From Pseudomonas putida W15Oct28 (GTDB taxonomy: Bacteria; Pseudomonadota; Gammaproteobacteria; Pseudomonadales; Pseudomonadaceae), in contig NZ_JENB01000042.1 of the NCBI RefSeq assembly GCF_000708715.2, forward strand, positions 5,001 to 44,831: a stretch of DNA of 39,831 nucleotides, read 5' to 3'. A model generated the notes under the pieces. The model was not told the origin of the DNA. It ran no database searches and saw only the letters and a program-made list of their open reading frames with translations. The position numbers and the translations under genes were made by a program. Below, piece after piece: positions 27,323 to 36,198 of the stretch; positions within the stretch are counted from its first letter, which is position 1; every line of letters begins with the position of its first letter.

Positions 27323-29809
27323 ATGACCCGTTCCCCCCTGCGCCGCCTGATCTTCGGCGCCCTGCGTCGCCTGTTGTACCTGTGGGTGCGCTCCGAGACC
27401 ATCAACCAGTCTTCCATGTCCCTCAACCTGGACCGCAGCCGGCCGGTGTTCTATGCGCTGCCCTCGCCCGCGCTCACCGACCTGGCCGTGCTCGATCACG
27501 AGTGCACCAAGGCGGGGCTGCCGCGCCCGGTGCTGCCGGTGGCGGTAGGCCCGCTGCAGGAACCGGCCGGGTTCTTCTACCTGACCCCCGACCCGGACTG
27601 GCTTGGCCGACAGGACAAACGCGGCGCCCCGCCCACGCTTGAGCGCCTGGTCGCTGCCGTCACCCAGCATGCCGAAGAAGATGCGCAGATCATTCCGGTC
27701 AGTGTGTTCTGGGGCCAGACCCCGGCCAGTGAGTCCAGCCCATGGAAGCTGCTGTTCGCCGACAGCTGGGCGGTTACCGGGCGCCTGCGCCGGCTACTGA
27801 CCGTGCTGATATTGGGGCGCAAGACCCGGGTGCAGTTCTCTGCGCCTATCCACCTGCGCGAACTGGTACAGCACAACAAGGGCCACGAGCGCACCGTGCG
27901 CATGGCCCAGCGCCTGATGCGCGTGCATTTTCGCAACCTCAAGACCGCTGTCATCGGCCCGGACATCTCGCACCGGCGCAACCTGGTCAAAGGCCTGATC
28001 CATGCCCCGCAGGTGCGCCAGGCCATCGTCGACGAGGCCCAGCGCGAGAACCTGCCGCTGGCCAAGGCCGAAGCCCAGGCGCTGCGTTATGGCAACGAGA
28101 TCGCATCGGACTACACCTACACGGTCATCCGCTTTCTCGAAGTGGTGCTCAGCTGGTTCTGGAACAAGATCTACGACGGCATCAAGGTCAACCATATCGA
28201 ACAGGTTCAGGGCATAGCCCCCGGCCACGAAGTGATCTACGTACCGTGCCACCGCAGCCACATCGACTACCTGCTGCTGTCGTACCTGCTGTTCCGCAAC
28301 GGCCTCACCCCACCGCACGTGGCCGCAGGCATCAACCTCAACATGCCGGTGGTGGGTAACCTGCTGCGCCGTGGCGGCGCCTTCTTCATGCGCCGCACGT
28401 TCAAGGGCAACCCGCTGTACACCGCCGTGTTCAACGAGTACCTGCATACCCTGTACACCAAAGGCTTCCCGGTCGAGTACTTCGTCGAAGGCGGCCGCTC
28501 GCGTACCGGGCGCATGCTGCAGCCGCGTACCGGGATGCTGGCCATTACCCTGCGCAGCTTCCTGCGCTCGTCGCGCACGCCGGTCGTGTTCGTGCCGGTG
28601 TACATCGGCTACGAGCGCGTGCTCGAAGGCCGCACCTACCTGGGCGAGTTGCGCGGTGCCAGCAAGAAGAAGGAGTCGGTGTTCGACATCTTCAAGGTGT
28701 TTGGCGCGCTCAAGCAGCGCTTTGGCCAGGTCTACGTCAACTTCGGCGAACCCATCCGCCTCGCCGGCTTCCTCGACGAGCAACAGCCCGGCTGGCGTGA
28801 ACAGGATCACGGCCCGCAGTACCGCCCGGCCTGGCTCAACGCCGCCACCACCCGCCTGGGCGAAACCGTGGCGCGTCACCTCAACGAGGCGGCCGCCATC
28901 AACCCGGTCAACCTGGTAGCCCTGGCACTGCTGTCCACCAGCCGCCTGGCCCTGGACGAACGCGCCCTGACCCGCGTGCTCGACCTGTACCTGGCCTTGT
29001 TGCGCCAGGTGCCCTATTCGCCGCACACCACCCTGCCCGACGGCGACGGCCAGGCACTGATCGAACACGTGCGCAGCATGAACCTGGTGGCCGAGCAGAA
29101 GGACGCCCTGGGCCGCATCCTCTACCTGGATGAAGGCAATGCGGTACTGATGACCTATTACCGCAACAACGTACTGCACATCTTCGCCCTGCCGGCGCTG
29201 CTGGCCAGCTTCTTCCTCAGCAGCTCGCGCATGAGCCGCGAACTGCTGGGCCAGTATGTGCATGCGTTGTACCCGTACCTGCAGGCCGAACTGTTCCTGC
29301 GCTGGACGCCAGAGCAGCTGGACGAGGTGATCGACCAATGGCTGGCCGCGCTGGTCGAGCAAGGCCTGCTGCGCCAGGAGAACGACGTGTACGTGCGCCC
29401 GGCGCCCAGCTCGCGGCAGTTCGTGTTGCTGACCCTGCTGGCCCGCACCATCACCCAGACCCTGCAGCGCTTCTACATGGCCACCTCGCTGCTGCTCAAC
29501 AGCGGGCAGAACACCCTCAGCGCCGAAGCGCTGGAAGACCTCTGCGTGATGATGGCCCAGCGCCTGTCGATCCTGCATGGCCTGAATGCCCCGGAGTTCT
29601 TCGACAAGACGCTGTTCCGCCACTTTATCCAGACCCTGCTCCAGCAAGGCGTGGTGCATGCAGACGGGCAAGGCAAGCTGGGTTATCACGACAAGCTCGG
29701 CGAGCTGGCCGAGGGCGTGGCCAAGCGTGTGCTGTCGGCCGAGCTGCGGCTGTCGATCCGCCAGGTGGCCCTGCATCGCGATGAGCCATCGGAGGTAGTG
29801 CAAGGGTAG
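27323..29809 (+). CDS. plsB: Glycerol-3-phosphate 1-O-acyltransferase
   Basis: PlsB acylates sn-glycerol 3-phosphate with acyl-ACP or acyl-CoA at the inner membrane, the first committed step of phospholipid synthesis. The 828-residue length is usual. Acyltransferase motifs in order: I, HRSHIDYLL (His310, Asp315, the HX4D catalytic pair); II, GGAFFMRRTFKGN; III, FVEGGRSRTGRML; IV, VFVPVYIGYE. An N-terminal region of about 300 residues and a long helical C-terminal region are both present. The gene is divergent from the cold-shock gene and monocistronic, ending 80 nt before the next gene. Confidence 0.96.
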   Translation: MTRSPLRRLIFGALRRLLYLWVRSETINQSSMSLNLDRSRPVFYALPSPALTDLAVLDHECTKAGLPRPVLPVAVGPLQEPAGFFYLTPDPDWLGRQDKRGAPPTLERLVAAVTQHAEEDAQIIPVSVFWGQTPASESSPWKLLFADSWAVTGRLRRLLTVLILGRKTRVQFSAPIHLRELVQHNKGHERTVRMAQRLMRVHFRNLKTAVIGPDISHRRNLVKGLIHAPQVRQAIVDEAQRENLPLAKAEAQALRYGNEIASDYTYTVIRFLEVVLSWFWNKIYDGIKVNHIEQVQGIAPGHEVIYVPCHRSHIDYLLLSYLLFRNGLTPPHVAAGINLNMPVVGNLLRRGGAFFMRRTFKGNPLYTAVFNEYLHTLYTKGFPVEYFVEGGRSRTGRMLQPRTGMLAITLRSFLRSSRTPVVFVPVYIGYERVLEGRTYLGELRGASKKKESVFDIFKVFGALKQRFGQVYVNFGEPIRLAGFLDEQQPGWREQDHGPQYRPAWLNAATTRLGETVARHLNEAAAINPVNLVALALLSTSRLALDERALTRVLDLYLALLRQVPYSPHTTLPDGDGQALIEHVRSMNLVAEQKDALGRILYLDEGNAVLMTYYRNNVLHIFALPALLASFFLSSSRMSRELLGQYVHALYPYLQAELFLRWTPEQLDEVIDQWLAALVEQGLLRQENDVYVRPAPSSRQFVLLTLLARTITQTLQRFYMATSLLLNSGQNTLSAEALEDLCVMMAQRLSILHGLNAPEFFDKTLFRHFIQTLLQQGVVHADGQGKLGYHDKLGELAEGVAKRVLSAELRLSIRQVALHRDEPSEVVQG

Positions 29810-29829
29810 GTTTTCAGCCTGCTGTCGGC

Positions 29830-29882
29830 CCTTGAGAGGGATGAGTATCGATGTGCTGCATCACCACATCCCACTCAAGGAG
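29830..29882 (+). promoter_or_regulatory. Hairpin covering the ribosome binding site of the YbaY-domain gene
   Basis: CCTTGAGAGGGATG (29830-29843) pairs with CATCCCACTCAAGG (29867-29880), 13 of 14 positions, with a 23-nt loop. The 3' arm takes in the AAGG of the Shine-Dalgarno AAGGAG (29877-29882) that serves the ATG at 29890. It might act as a plsB terminator, but it has no T-run. It is more simply read as a structure able to hide the SD. Confidence 0.5.
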
Positions 29883-29889
29883 CACCGAT

Positions 29890-30264
29890 ATGAGCCAAAT
29901 CAAGTCGTTCCCCGTTGAAATCGTTTCCTCGGGCGACAGTACACTCCCGCCATCCGGGCAGGTTCTACTGAGCCTGCTTGACGTTTCGCTGGCTGATTCG
30001 CCGGCCGTCAGCCTTGCCGAACTTCGCCTACGCTGCGGCGGCTTGATGCCGATCCATTTGCAGATGACCTTCGACAGCAGCCTGATCGACCCGCGCCACG
30101 ACTACGCGCTTGCTGTGCGTATCGAAAAAGACGGGCAACTGCACTACATGAGCACCAGCCGCCATCCAATCGAGCCGCACACCTTATCCGGTATACAACG
30201 GGTAACTGTCGACCAGGTTGCTACCGGGACTGACCTTCTGTTCAGCGACACCCTCATCGATTGA
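29890..30264 (+). CDS. YbaY/YscW-type domain protein without signal peptide
   Basis: A 124-residue protein starting MSQIKSFPVEIVSSGDS; AAGGAG precedes the ATG at 29890, and the frame upstream to 29851 lacks an SD. The sequence fits the beta-sandwich domain of YbaY-like/T3SS-pilotin-like lipoproteins: GQVLLSLLDVSLADSPAVSLAE, then PIHLQMTFDSSLIDPRHDYALAVRIE. It is clearly paralogous to the lipoprotein encoded next to it but lacks signal sequence and lipobox, so it is expected to stay in the cytosol. Function unknown. Confidence 0.82.
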   Translation: MSQIKSFPVEIVSSGDSTLPPSGQVLLSLLDVSLADSPAVSLAELRLRCGGLMPIHLQMTFDSSLIDPRHDYALAVRIEKDGQLHYMSTSRHPIEPHTLSGIQRVTVDQVATGTDLLFSDTLID

Positions 30265-30353
30265 CTGGCCGTCTGGCGCTGATTCATTCCGGAAAATCCG
30301 CTAAAGTCCCTGGGGTTGGCCACAAGCCAGCTCCAAGGACTGATGGAGATTCC

Positions 30354-30752
30354 ATGAAAAAGCTCTTTATGCTGTGTTGCGCATCCCTGCTCGCAGCCTG
30401 TTCCAGCCAAACCCCATCCACCCAAGCCAGCCTGGACGGTGAAGTCTTCTACCTGCAGCGTATCGCCCTGCCGCCTGCGGCTACCTTGAGCGTGGAGCTG
30501 CAGGATGTTTCGCTGATGGACGCCCCTGCCGTGACCCTGGCCCGCCAGGCCGGCCCGGTCAAAGGCAACGTTCCCCTGCCGTTCCACCTCAGCTACGACC
30601 CAGCCCAGGTCAAACCCGGCCACCGCTATGCGGTGAGCGCGCGCATCGAGCTGGAGGGCAAGCTGCTGTTCATCAATACCGAACACCATGGTGTGATGCT
30701 CGACGGCAGTGACCCGAAATCGGTACGCATCAAGGTCGACCCGGTTCGCTGA
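30354..30752 (+). CDS. YbaY-family lipoprotein
   Basis: A 132-residue lipoprotein. The signal MKKLFMLCCASLLAACSS has a lipobox LAAC with the lipidated Cys16. The mature part is the YbaY/YscW-like domain (VELQDVSLMDAPAVTLAR; LPFHLSYDPAQVKPGHRYAV; ISTEHH-like FINTEHHGVML). Ser and Ser after the Cys give no inner-membrane retention signal, so outer membrane is likely. GGAG precedes the ATG. It is a paralogue of the gene 90 nt upstream. YbaY of E. coli has no settled role. Confidence 0.88.
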   Translation: MKKLFMLCCASLLAACSSQTPSTQASLDGEVFYLQRIALPPAATLSVELQDVSLMDAPAVTLARQAGPVKGNVPLPFHLSYDPAQVKPGHRYAVSARIELEGKLLFINTEHHGVMLDGSDPKSVRIKVDPVR

Positions 30753-30785
30753 TACCCGTTTCTATCTGTTTACAAGGAAAGCTTC

Positions 30786-31475
30786 ATGATCCGCACTTCC
30801 CTGCGCTTCACCACCCTGTGCGCCGGCCTGCTGCTGTCGGCCAGCGCCCTGGCCCTGTCGCTGGGCGACCTGAGCCAGAAGGACGCCACTGGCGGCCTGA
30901 AAGATACCCTGACCCAAGGCGCGCAGCTGGCCGTCAAGCAGTTGAGCACCCCGGGTGGCTTCAGCAACAACCCCGACGTGCGCATCGAATTGCCGGGCAA
31001 CCTGGGCAAGGCGGCCAAGGCCATGAAGATGTTCGGCAAAGGGGAACAGGTCGATGCCCTTGAAGCCAGCATGAACAAGGCCGCAGAGGCGGCCGTGCCG
31101 CAGGCCCAGGCGATTCTGGTCGATGCCGTGAAGAACATGAGCGTGACCGATGCCAAGGGCATCCTCAGCGGCGGTGACGACTCGGCCACCCAGTACCTGA
31201 ACAAGAGCAGCCGCGAGCAGATCCGCGCCAAGTTCCTGCCGATCGTCAAACAGGCTACCGACAAGGTTGGCCTGGCCCAGCAGTACAACAACTTTGCCGG
31301 GCAGGCCCTGGCACTGGGCGTGGTCGACGCCAAGAGCGCCAGCATCGAGAACTACGTGACCGAGAAGGCACTGGACGGCCTGTTCGAGATGATTGGCAAG
31401 CAGGAGCAGAGCATTCGCCAGAACCCGGCGCAGGCCGCTACCAGCCTGGCCAAGAAGGTCTTCGGCGCACTTTGA
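30786..31475 (+). CDS. DUF4197 exported protein
   Basis: A 229-residue protein with a Sec signal (MIRTSLRFTTLCAGLLLSASALA, cleavage after ALA near residue 23), then SLGDLSQKDATGGLKDTL and a helical body matching the DUF4197 family: GNLGKAAKAMKMFGKG, MNKAAEAAVPQAQAIL, GDDSATQYLNKSSREQ, ALDGLFEMIGKQE. Function is unknown for the whole family; periplasmic location is inferred from the signal. It starts 33 nt after the lipoprotein gene with AAGGAA, so the three genes from 29890 probably form one unit. Confidence 0.88.
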   Translation: MIRTSLRFTTLCAGLLLSASALALSLGDLSQKDATGGLKDTLTQGAQLAVKQLSTPGGFSNNPDVRIELPGNLGKAAKAMKMFGKGEQVDALEASMNKAAEAAVPQAQAILVDAVKNMSVTDAKGILSGGDDSATQYLNKSSREQIRAKFLPIVKQATDKVGLAQQYNNFAGQALALGVVDAKSASIENYVTEKALDGLFEMIGKQEQSIRQNPAQAATSLAKKVFGAL

Positions 31476-31501
31476 TGACCCCGGGGGCTGCTTTGCAGCC
31501 C

Positions 31502-31602
31502 TTGTGGGAGCGGGCGTGTCGAGGCGTCGAACCGCCGCGAACACCGGCGAAGCCGGTGCCATACAGCGAGCTGTCGGCTTCGCGGGCACGCCCGCTCCCA
31601 CA
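31502..31602. repeat. Inverted REP pair between convergent DUF4197 and RND genes
   Basis: TGTGGGAGCGGGCGTG (31502-31517) and its exact complement (31587-31602), with internal GGCTTCGC/GCCGGTG palindromes between. It lies between convergent stop codons. Confidence 0.8.
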
Positions 31603-31657
31603 GGATCCAGCACAGCGTTGAATCGCGAAAGGAGGGCAAAGCCCTCCCCTGCGGTCT

Positions 31658-34600
31658 TCAGGTTTTCTTCACCCTGAACCACGCCGCATACAACGCCGGC
31701 AGGAACAACAGGGTCAACGCCGTGGCCACGATCAACCCGCCCATGATCGCCACCGCCATCGGCCCGTAGAACACGCTACGCGACAACGGGATCATCGCCA
31801 GCACCGCCGCCAGCGCGGTCAGCACGATCGGCCGGAACCGCCGCACCGTGGCTTCGATGATCGCCTGCCAACGCTCCATCCCCGCCGCAATGTCCTGCTC
31901 GATCTGGTCCACCAGGATCACCGAGTTGCGCATGATCATGCCCGCCAGGGCAATGGTGCCCAGCATGGCGACAAAGCCGAACGGCTGGCGGAACACCAGC
32001 AGGAACAGGGTCACGCCAATCAGCCCCAGCGGTGCGGTGAGGAACACCATTACCGTGCGCGAGAAGCTGCGCAGCTGGATCATCAGCAGGCTCAGCACCA
32101 CCACCACGAACAGCGGCATGCCGGCGTTCACCGACTTCTGCCCACGCTCGGAGTCTTCAACCGTACCGCCCACTTCCAGCAGGTAGCCATCCGGCAGCTT
32201 GGCGCGTATCGCCTGCAGGGTCGGCTCTATCTGTTTCACCAGCGTGGCCGGTTGCTCCTTGTCGTAGATATCGGCGCGCACGGTCACCGTCGGCAGGCGG
32301 TTGCGGTGCCAGATGATCCCTTCCTCGAAGCCGTACTCCAGGGTCGCTACCTGCGACAGCGCCACGCTCTGGCCGTTGTCGGTGGGCAGTGCCAGGCTGC
32401 CGAGGTTACCCAGTTCGCCGCGCTCCTGCTGGGTGCCGCGCAGCAGGATCTCGATCAGCTCGTTGTCCTCGCGGTACTGGCTGACCGTGGTGCCGGTCAG
32501 CGAGCTTTGCAGGAAGCTGGACAGGTGCGCGGTGCTCACGCCCAGGGCGCGGGCGCGGTCCTGGTCGATTTCGAGGAACACTGCCTTGCTGGGTTCTTCC
32601 CAGTCCAGGTGGACGTTCACCACATGCGGGTTCTCGCGCACCTTGTCAGCCACTTCACGGGCCAGCGCACGGGCCTTCTCGATGTGCTCGCCGGTGACCC
32701 GGAACTGCACCGGGTAACCCACGGGCGGGCCGTTTTCCAGGCGCGTCACCCGGGCACGCAGGTCGGGGAATTGCTGGTCCACGGTGCTGATCAGCCAGCT
32801 GCGCAGGCGCTCGCGGTCCTCCATCGACTTGGCCAGCACCACGAACTGGGCAAAGCTGGCTGCAGGTAGTTGCTGGTCCAGTGGCAGGTAGAAGCGCGGC
32901 GAGCCGGTGCCCACGTAGGCCACGTAGTTATCGATGCCGTCCTGCTGCTTGAGCAGTGCCTCCAATTGCTTGACCCGCTCGGCGGTATTGGCCAGCGAGG
33001 CGCCTTCGGCCAGCTTCAGGTCAACCATCAGCTCTGGCCGCCCGGAGGCCGGGAAGAACTGCTGGGGCACGAAGCGGAACAGCAGGATGCTGCCGACAAA
33101 GGCCGCGATGGTGAGCAGGATCACCGTCTTGCGCCGCCGTACGCACCACTCCACCACCCGCCGCACACGCTGGTAGAACGGCGTGGCGTAAGGGTCTGGC
33201 GCGTGGCCGTCCTTGCCATGGCGCGCAGCGTGCAGCTTGGCCAGGTCTGGCAGCAGGCGCTCGCCCAGGTAGGGCACGAACACCACCGCCGCCACCCACG
33301 AGGTCAACAGGGCGATGGTCACCACCTGGAAGATCGAGCGGGTGTATTCGCCAGTGCTGGAAGCAGCAGTGGCGATGGGCAAGAAGCCTGCCGCAGTGAT
33401 CAGGGTACCGGTCAGCATCGGGAAGGCAGTGCTGCTCCAGGCATAGCTGGCTGCCTTGAGCCGGTCGTAGCCCTGCTCCATCTTGATCGCCATCATTTCC
33501 ACGGCAATGATCGCGTCGTCCACCAGCAGGCCCAGCGCCAGCACCAGCGCGCCGAGGGAAATCTTGTGCAGGCCGATGCCAAAGTAGTGCATGGCAGCAA
33601 AGGTCATGGCCAGCACCAGGGGGATGGCCAGCGCCACCACAAGGCCGGTGCGCAGGCCCAGCGAGAAGAAGCTCACCAGCAGCACGATGACCAGCGCCTC
33701 GACCAGCACCTGGACAAATTCGCCCACACCGGCCTTGACCGCCGCAGGTTGGTCCGAGACCTTGCGCAGCTCCATGCCGGCCGGCAGGTTGCGCGCCACG
33801 CGCTCGAACTCGCCTTCCAGCGCCTTGCCCAGTACCAGGATGTCGCCGCCGTCCTTCATCGACACGGCCAGGCCAATGGCGTCCTCGCCCATGAAGCGCA
33901 TGCGCGGGGCGGGTGGGTCGTTGAAGCCACGGTGCACTTCGGCCACATCGCCGATGCGGAACGTGCGGTCACCTACGCGGATGGGGAACTGGCGAATCTG
34001 CTCCACGCTGTCGAAGCGCCCGCTCACCCGCAGTTGTAGGCGCTCGCTGGGCGTCTCGAAGAAGCCGGCGGTGCTCACCGCGTTCTGCTCCTGCAGGGCC
34101 TGCTGCACGGCCTCCAGGGGTACGCCGAGGGTGGCCAGCTTGAGGTTGGACAGCTCGATCCAGATTTTTTCGTCCTGCAGGCCCACCAGCTCGACCTTGC
34201 CCACATCCTTGACCCGCTGCAGCTGGATCTGGATGCGGTCGGCGTAGTCCTTGAGCACCGCGTAGTCGAAGCCCTTACCGGTCAGCGCATAGATATTGCC
34301 GAAGGTGGTACCGAACTCATCGTTGAAGAACGGGCCCTGGATCTCCGGTGGCAGGGTGTGGCGAATGTCCGCGACCTTCTTGCGGATCTGGTACCACAGC
34401 TCGGGGATGTCCTTGGAATGCAGCGAGTCGCGGGCCATGAAGGTGACTTGCGATTCGCCGGGGCGCGAGAACGAGACAATCTTCTCGTACTCGCCGGTTT
34501 CCATCAGCTTTTTCTCGATACGTTCGGTGACCTGGCGCGACACTTCCTCGGCGCTGGCGCCCGGCCACAGGGTACGAATGACCATGGCCTTGAAGGTGAA

Positions 34601-34723
34601 TGGCGGGTCCTCGCTCTGGCCGAGCTTGGTGTAGGACATGGCGCCAATGGCCGCCAGCAGGATCATCAGGAACAGGACGATCTGGCGGTTGCGCAGCGCC
34701 CAGGCAGAAAGGTTGAAACCCAT
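31658..34723 (-). CDS. RND efflux transporter, inner-membrane permease
   Basis: A 1021-residue proton-driven RND pump subunit. It has 12 expected membrane segments in two halves with large periplasmic loops. The essential proton-relay Asp pair is present as D402-D403 in ALGLLVDDAIIAVEMM. The N-terminus (NLSAWALRNRQIVLFLMILL) and GQSEDPPFTFKAMVIRTLWP place it in the branch of AcrB relatives that includes TriC-like and metal/biocide pumps, not the MexB/TtgB clade. Its SD (AAGGAG) overlaps the adaptor stop codon, 6 nt away, so the two are coupled. No outer-membrane channel gene is present; it would have to borrow one (TolC/OprM type). Substrate cannot be read from sequence. Confidence 0.93.
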   Translation of the reverse strand: MGFNLSAWALRNRQIVLFLMILLAAIGAMSYTKLGQSEDPPFTFKAMVIRTLWPGASAEEVSRQVTERIEKKLMETGEYEKIVSFSRPGESQVTFMARDSLHSKDIPELWYQIRKKVADIRHTLPPEIQGPFFNDEFGTTFGNIYALTGKGFDYAVLKDYADRIQIQLQRVKDVGKVELVGLQDEKIWIELSNLKLATLGVPLEAVQQALQEQNAVSTAGFFETPSERLQLRVSGRFDSVEQIRQFPIRVGDRTFRIGDVAEVHRGFNDPPAPRMRFMGEDAIGLAVSMKDGGDILVLGKALEGEFERVARNLPAGMELRKVSDQPAAVKAGVGEFVQVLVEALVIVLLVSFFSLGLRTGLVVALAIPLVLAMTFAAMHYFGIGLHKISLGALVLALGLLVDDAIIAVEMMAIKMEQGYDRLKAASYAWSSTAFPMLTGTLITAAGFLPIATAASSTGEYTRSIFQVVTIALLTSWVAAVVFVPYLGERLLPDLAKLHAARHGKDGHAPDPYATPFYQRVRRVVEWCVRRRKTVILLTIAAFVGSILLFRFVPQQFFPASGRPELMVDLKLAEGASLANTAERVKQLEALLKQQDGIDNYVAYVGTGSPRFYLPLDQQLPAASFAQFVVLAKSMEDRERLRSWLISTVDQQFPDLRARVTRLENGPPVGYPVQFRVTGEHIEKARALAREVADKVRENPHVVNVHLDWEEPSKAVFLEIDQDRARALGVSTAHLSSFLQSSLTGTTVSQYREDNELIEILLRGTQQERGELGNLGSLALPTDNGQSVALSQVATLEYGFEEGIIWHRNRLPTVTVRADIYDKEQPATLVKQIEPTLQAIRAKLPDGYLLEVGGTVEDSERGQKSVNAGMPLFVVVVLSLLMIQLRSFSRTVMVFLTAPLGLIGVTLFLLVFRQPFGFVAMLGTIALAGMIMRNSVILVDQIEQDIAAGMERWQAIIEATVRRFRPIVLTALAAVLAMIPLSRSVFYGPMAVAIMGGLIVATALTLLFLPALYAAWFRVKKT

Positions 34724-34729
34724 CGGGAC

Positions 34730-35830
34730 TTACTCCTTGGCCGTCAGCTTCACAACACGGTTGCTGCGGTCCACAGGGCGTATTTCCTGGCCCTCACGCA
34801 GTACATGGCCACCGGCGGCGACCACCCAGTCGCCGGGGGCAAGGCCCTCGAGCACTGGCACGCTGTCGCTGCCGTACGCCCCCAGGCGCACCACGGCCCG
34901 CTCGAGGCGGCTGTCCTTGTTGACCCGCCACACATAGGCCTGGCCGTTTTCCGCAGTAACCGCTGACAGCGGCACTGCCAACGGGATCAGCCCCTCGTGA
35001 GCGATGAACACCCGGGCACTCTGGCCCAGTTCCGCCGGCGTGGCAGTCGAGGTAAAGGCGATGCGCGCAGCGAAGGTGCGCGAGCGTGGGTCGGCGGCTG
35101 GCGACAATTCGCGGATGCGCCCCTGGAAGCGCTCTTGCGGGTGCGACCAAAGCTCCACGCTCACCGGTTGGCCCACGGCAAAGCGGGCAAACTGCTGCTC
35201 CGGCAGGCCGATCACCACTTCGCGCTCGCCATCGGCGGCCAGGGTGAACACGGTCTGCCCGGCGGCAACCACCTGCCCCACTTCGACCTGACGCTTGGCT
35301 ACCACCCCGGCTTGCGGCGCGCGCAGCACGGCATATTCCGCCTGGTTGCCAGCCACATCGAACTCGGCCTTGGCCTGTTTCAGGCGGGCAAGGCCGGCGC
35401 GGTAGAGGTTTTCGGCATTGTCGAACTGGGAATGGCTGACCATCTGCCGGTCCAGCAGCTTCTGGTAGCGATCACGCTCGGCGCGCACCAGCGCCAGGTT
35501 GGCCTCGGCAGCCGCCATCTGGGCGCGGTTGGCTTCCAGTTGCAGGCGCACGTCCTGCGGGTCCAGCTCGGCCAGCGGCTGGTCGGCCTTGACCCGCTGC
35601 CCCTCCTCCACCAGGCGCTTGGTGACCTTGCCGCCAATGCGGAAGGCCAGGTCCGGCTCGAAGCGCGCACGCACTTCGCCGGGGTAACTGTCGGCAGCGG
35701 CTTCGGCCGGCTGCGGCTGCACTACCAGCGCCGGGCGCGGCGCGGCAGGCGGGGTGGCTTCCTGACCGCATGCCGTCAGCAACAACGCGGCAACGGCGGG
35801 CAGAGCGATGGACAAGGCATGGCGCAACAT
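34730..35830 (-). CDS. RND efflux periplasmic adaptor (membrane fusion protein), lipoprotein
   Basis: A 366-residue adaptor. Signal peptide with lipobox LTAC, lipidated Cys21. The order is typical: first half of the lipoyl domain (FRIGGKVTKRLVEEGQRVKADQPLAELD), an alpha-helical hairpin (about 90-155, QMAAAEANLALVRAERDRYQ), second lipoyl half (YAVLRAPQAGVVAKRQVEVG), beta-barrel (VIGLPEQQFARFAVGQPVSV) and a membrane-proximal domain. It links the permease to an outer-membrane channel. AAAGGA precedes the ATG. It is the first gene of the adaptor-permease operon. Confidence 0.93.
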   Translation of the reverse strand: MLRHALSIALPAVAALLLTACGQEATPPAAPRPALVVQPQPAEAAADSYPGEVRARFEPDLAFRIGGKVTKRLVEEGQRVKADQPLAELDPQDVRLQLEANRAQMAAAEANLALVRAERDRYQKLLDRQMVSHSQFDNAENLYRAGLARLKQAKAEFDVAGNQAEYAVLRAPQAGVVAKRQVEVGQVVAAGQTVFTLAADGEREVVIGLPEQQFARFAVGQPVSVELWSHPQERFQGRIRELSPAADPRSRTFAARIAFTSTATPAELGQSARVFIAHEGLIPLAVPLSAVTAENGQAYVWRVNKDSRLERAVVRLGAYGSDSVPVLEGLAPGDWVVAAGGHVLREGQEIRPVDRSNRVVKLTAKE

Positions 35831-35870
35831 GATGAATCCTTTCGCGGGGGAGGCACTTCGAATATTTGTA

Positions 35871-35891
35871 CTGACGGGTATATTAAGTCAG
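35871..35891 (-). promoter_or_regulatory. Small inverted repeat upstream of the RND operon, candidate operator
   Basis: CTGAC (35871-35875) and GTCAG (35887-35891) with an AT-rich 11-nt spacer containing TATATT lie 41 nt before the adaptor start, where a promoter would be expected. Palindromes in such places often bind TetR repressors of RND pumps, and a TetR gene is 2 kb away. The match is short, so this is weak evidence. Confidence 0.25.
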
Positions 35892-36007
35892 GCAAGCGAT
35901 GGCGGGAAGGGTTTGCGGTGGTTTTTCAGGGGAACGGCTGGAGTCTTTTGACGACTGTGAAATCGAGCGTCGCCCGCCTATACGCCTGGCAGATTGGTGG
36001 CGGATGG

Positions 36008-36191
36008 CCTGTAGGAGCGGCCTTGTGTCGCGATAAGCGGCCCCGGCGATGTCTGAGGTGGGGCTGAAATCGTGGGGCCGCTACGCGCCCCATCGCGACA
36101 CAAGGCCGCTCCTACAGGAACAGCGCAAGCTGGCAAGCCTGCGCCACCCCTGGGGGAGCTGGCTTACCGCGATGGGCCGCGAAGCGGCCCC
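36008..36191. repeat. REP cluster: inverted pair plus a third unit
   Basis: Perfect 27-bp arms (36008-36034 and 36092-36118) with the core CTGTAGGAGCGGCCTTGTGTC are followed by a third REP-like unit at about 36151-36191 (GGGAGCTGGCTTACCGCGAT then GGGCCGCGAAGCGGCCCC). They occupy most of the 368-nt gap 35831-36198, in which I see no gene. Confidence 0.8.
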
Positions 36192-36198
36192 GACACTA

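Noticed and set aside
27794..29803. 669-residue - strand frame opposite plsB
   Set aside because: Shadow of plsB, no motif or SD.
32870..34039. 389-residue + strand frame opposite the RND permease
   Set aside because: Shadow frame with biased composition; the RND motifs are intact on the - strand.
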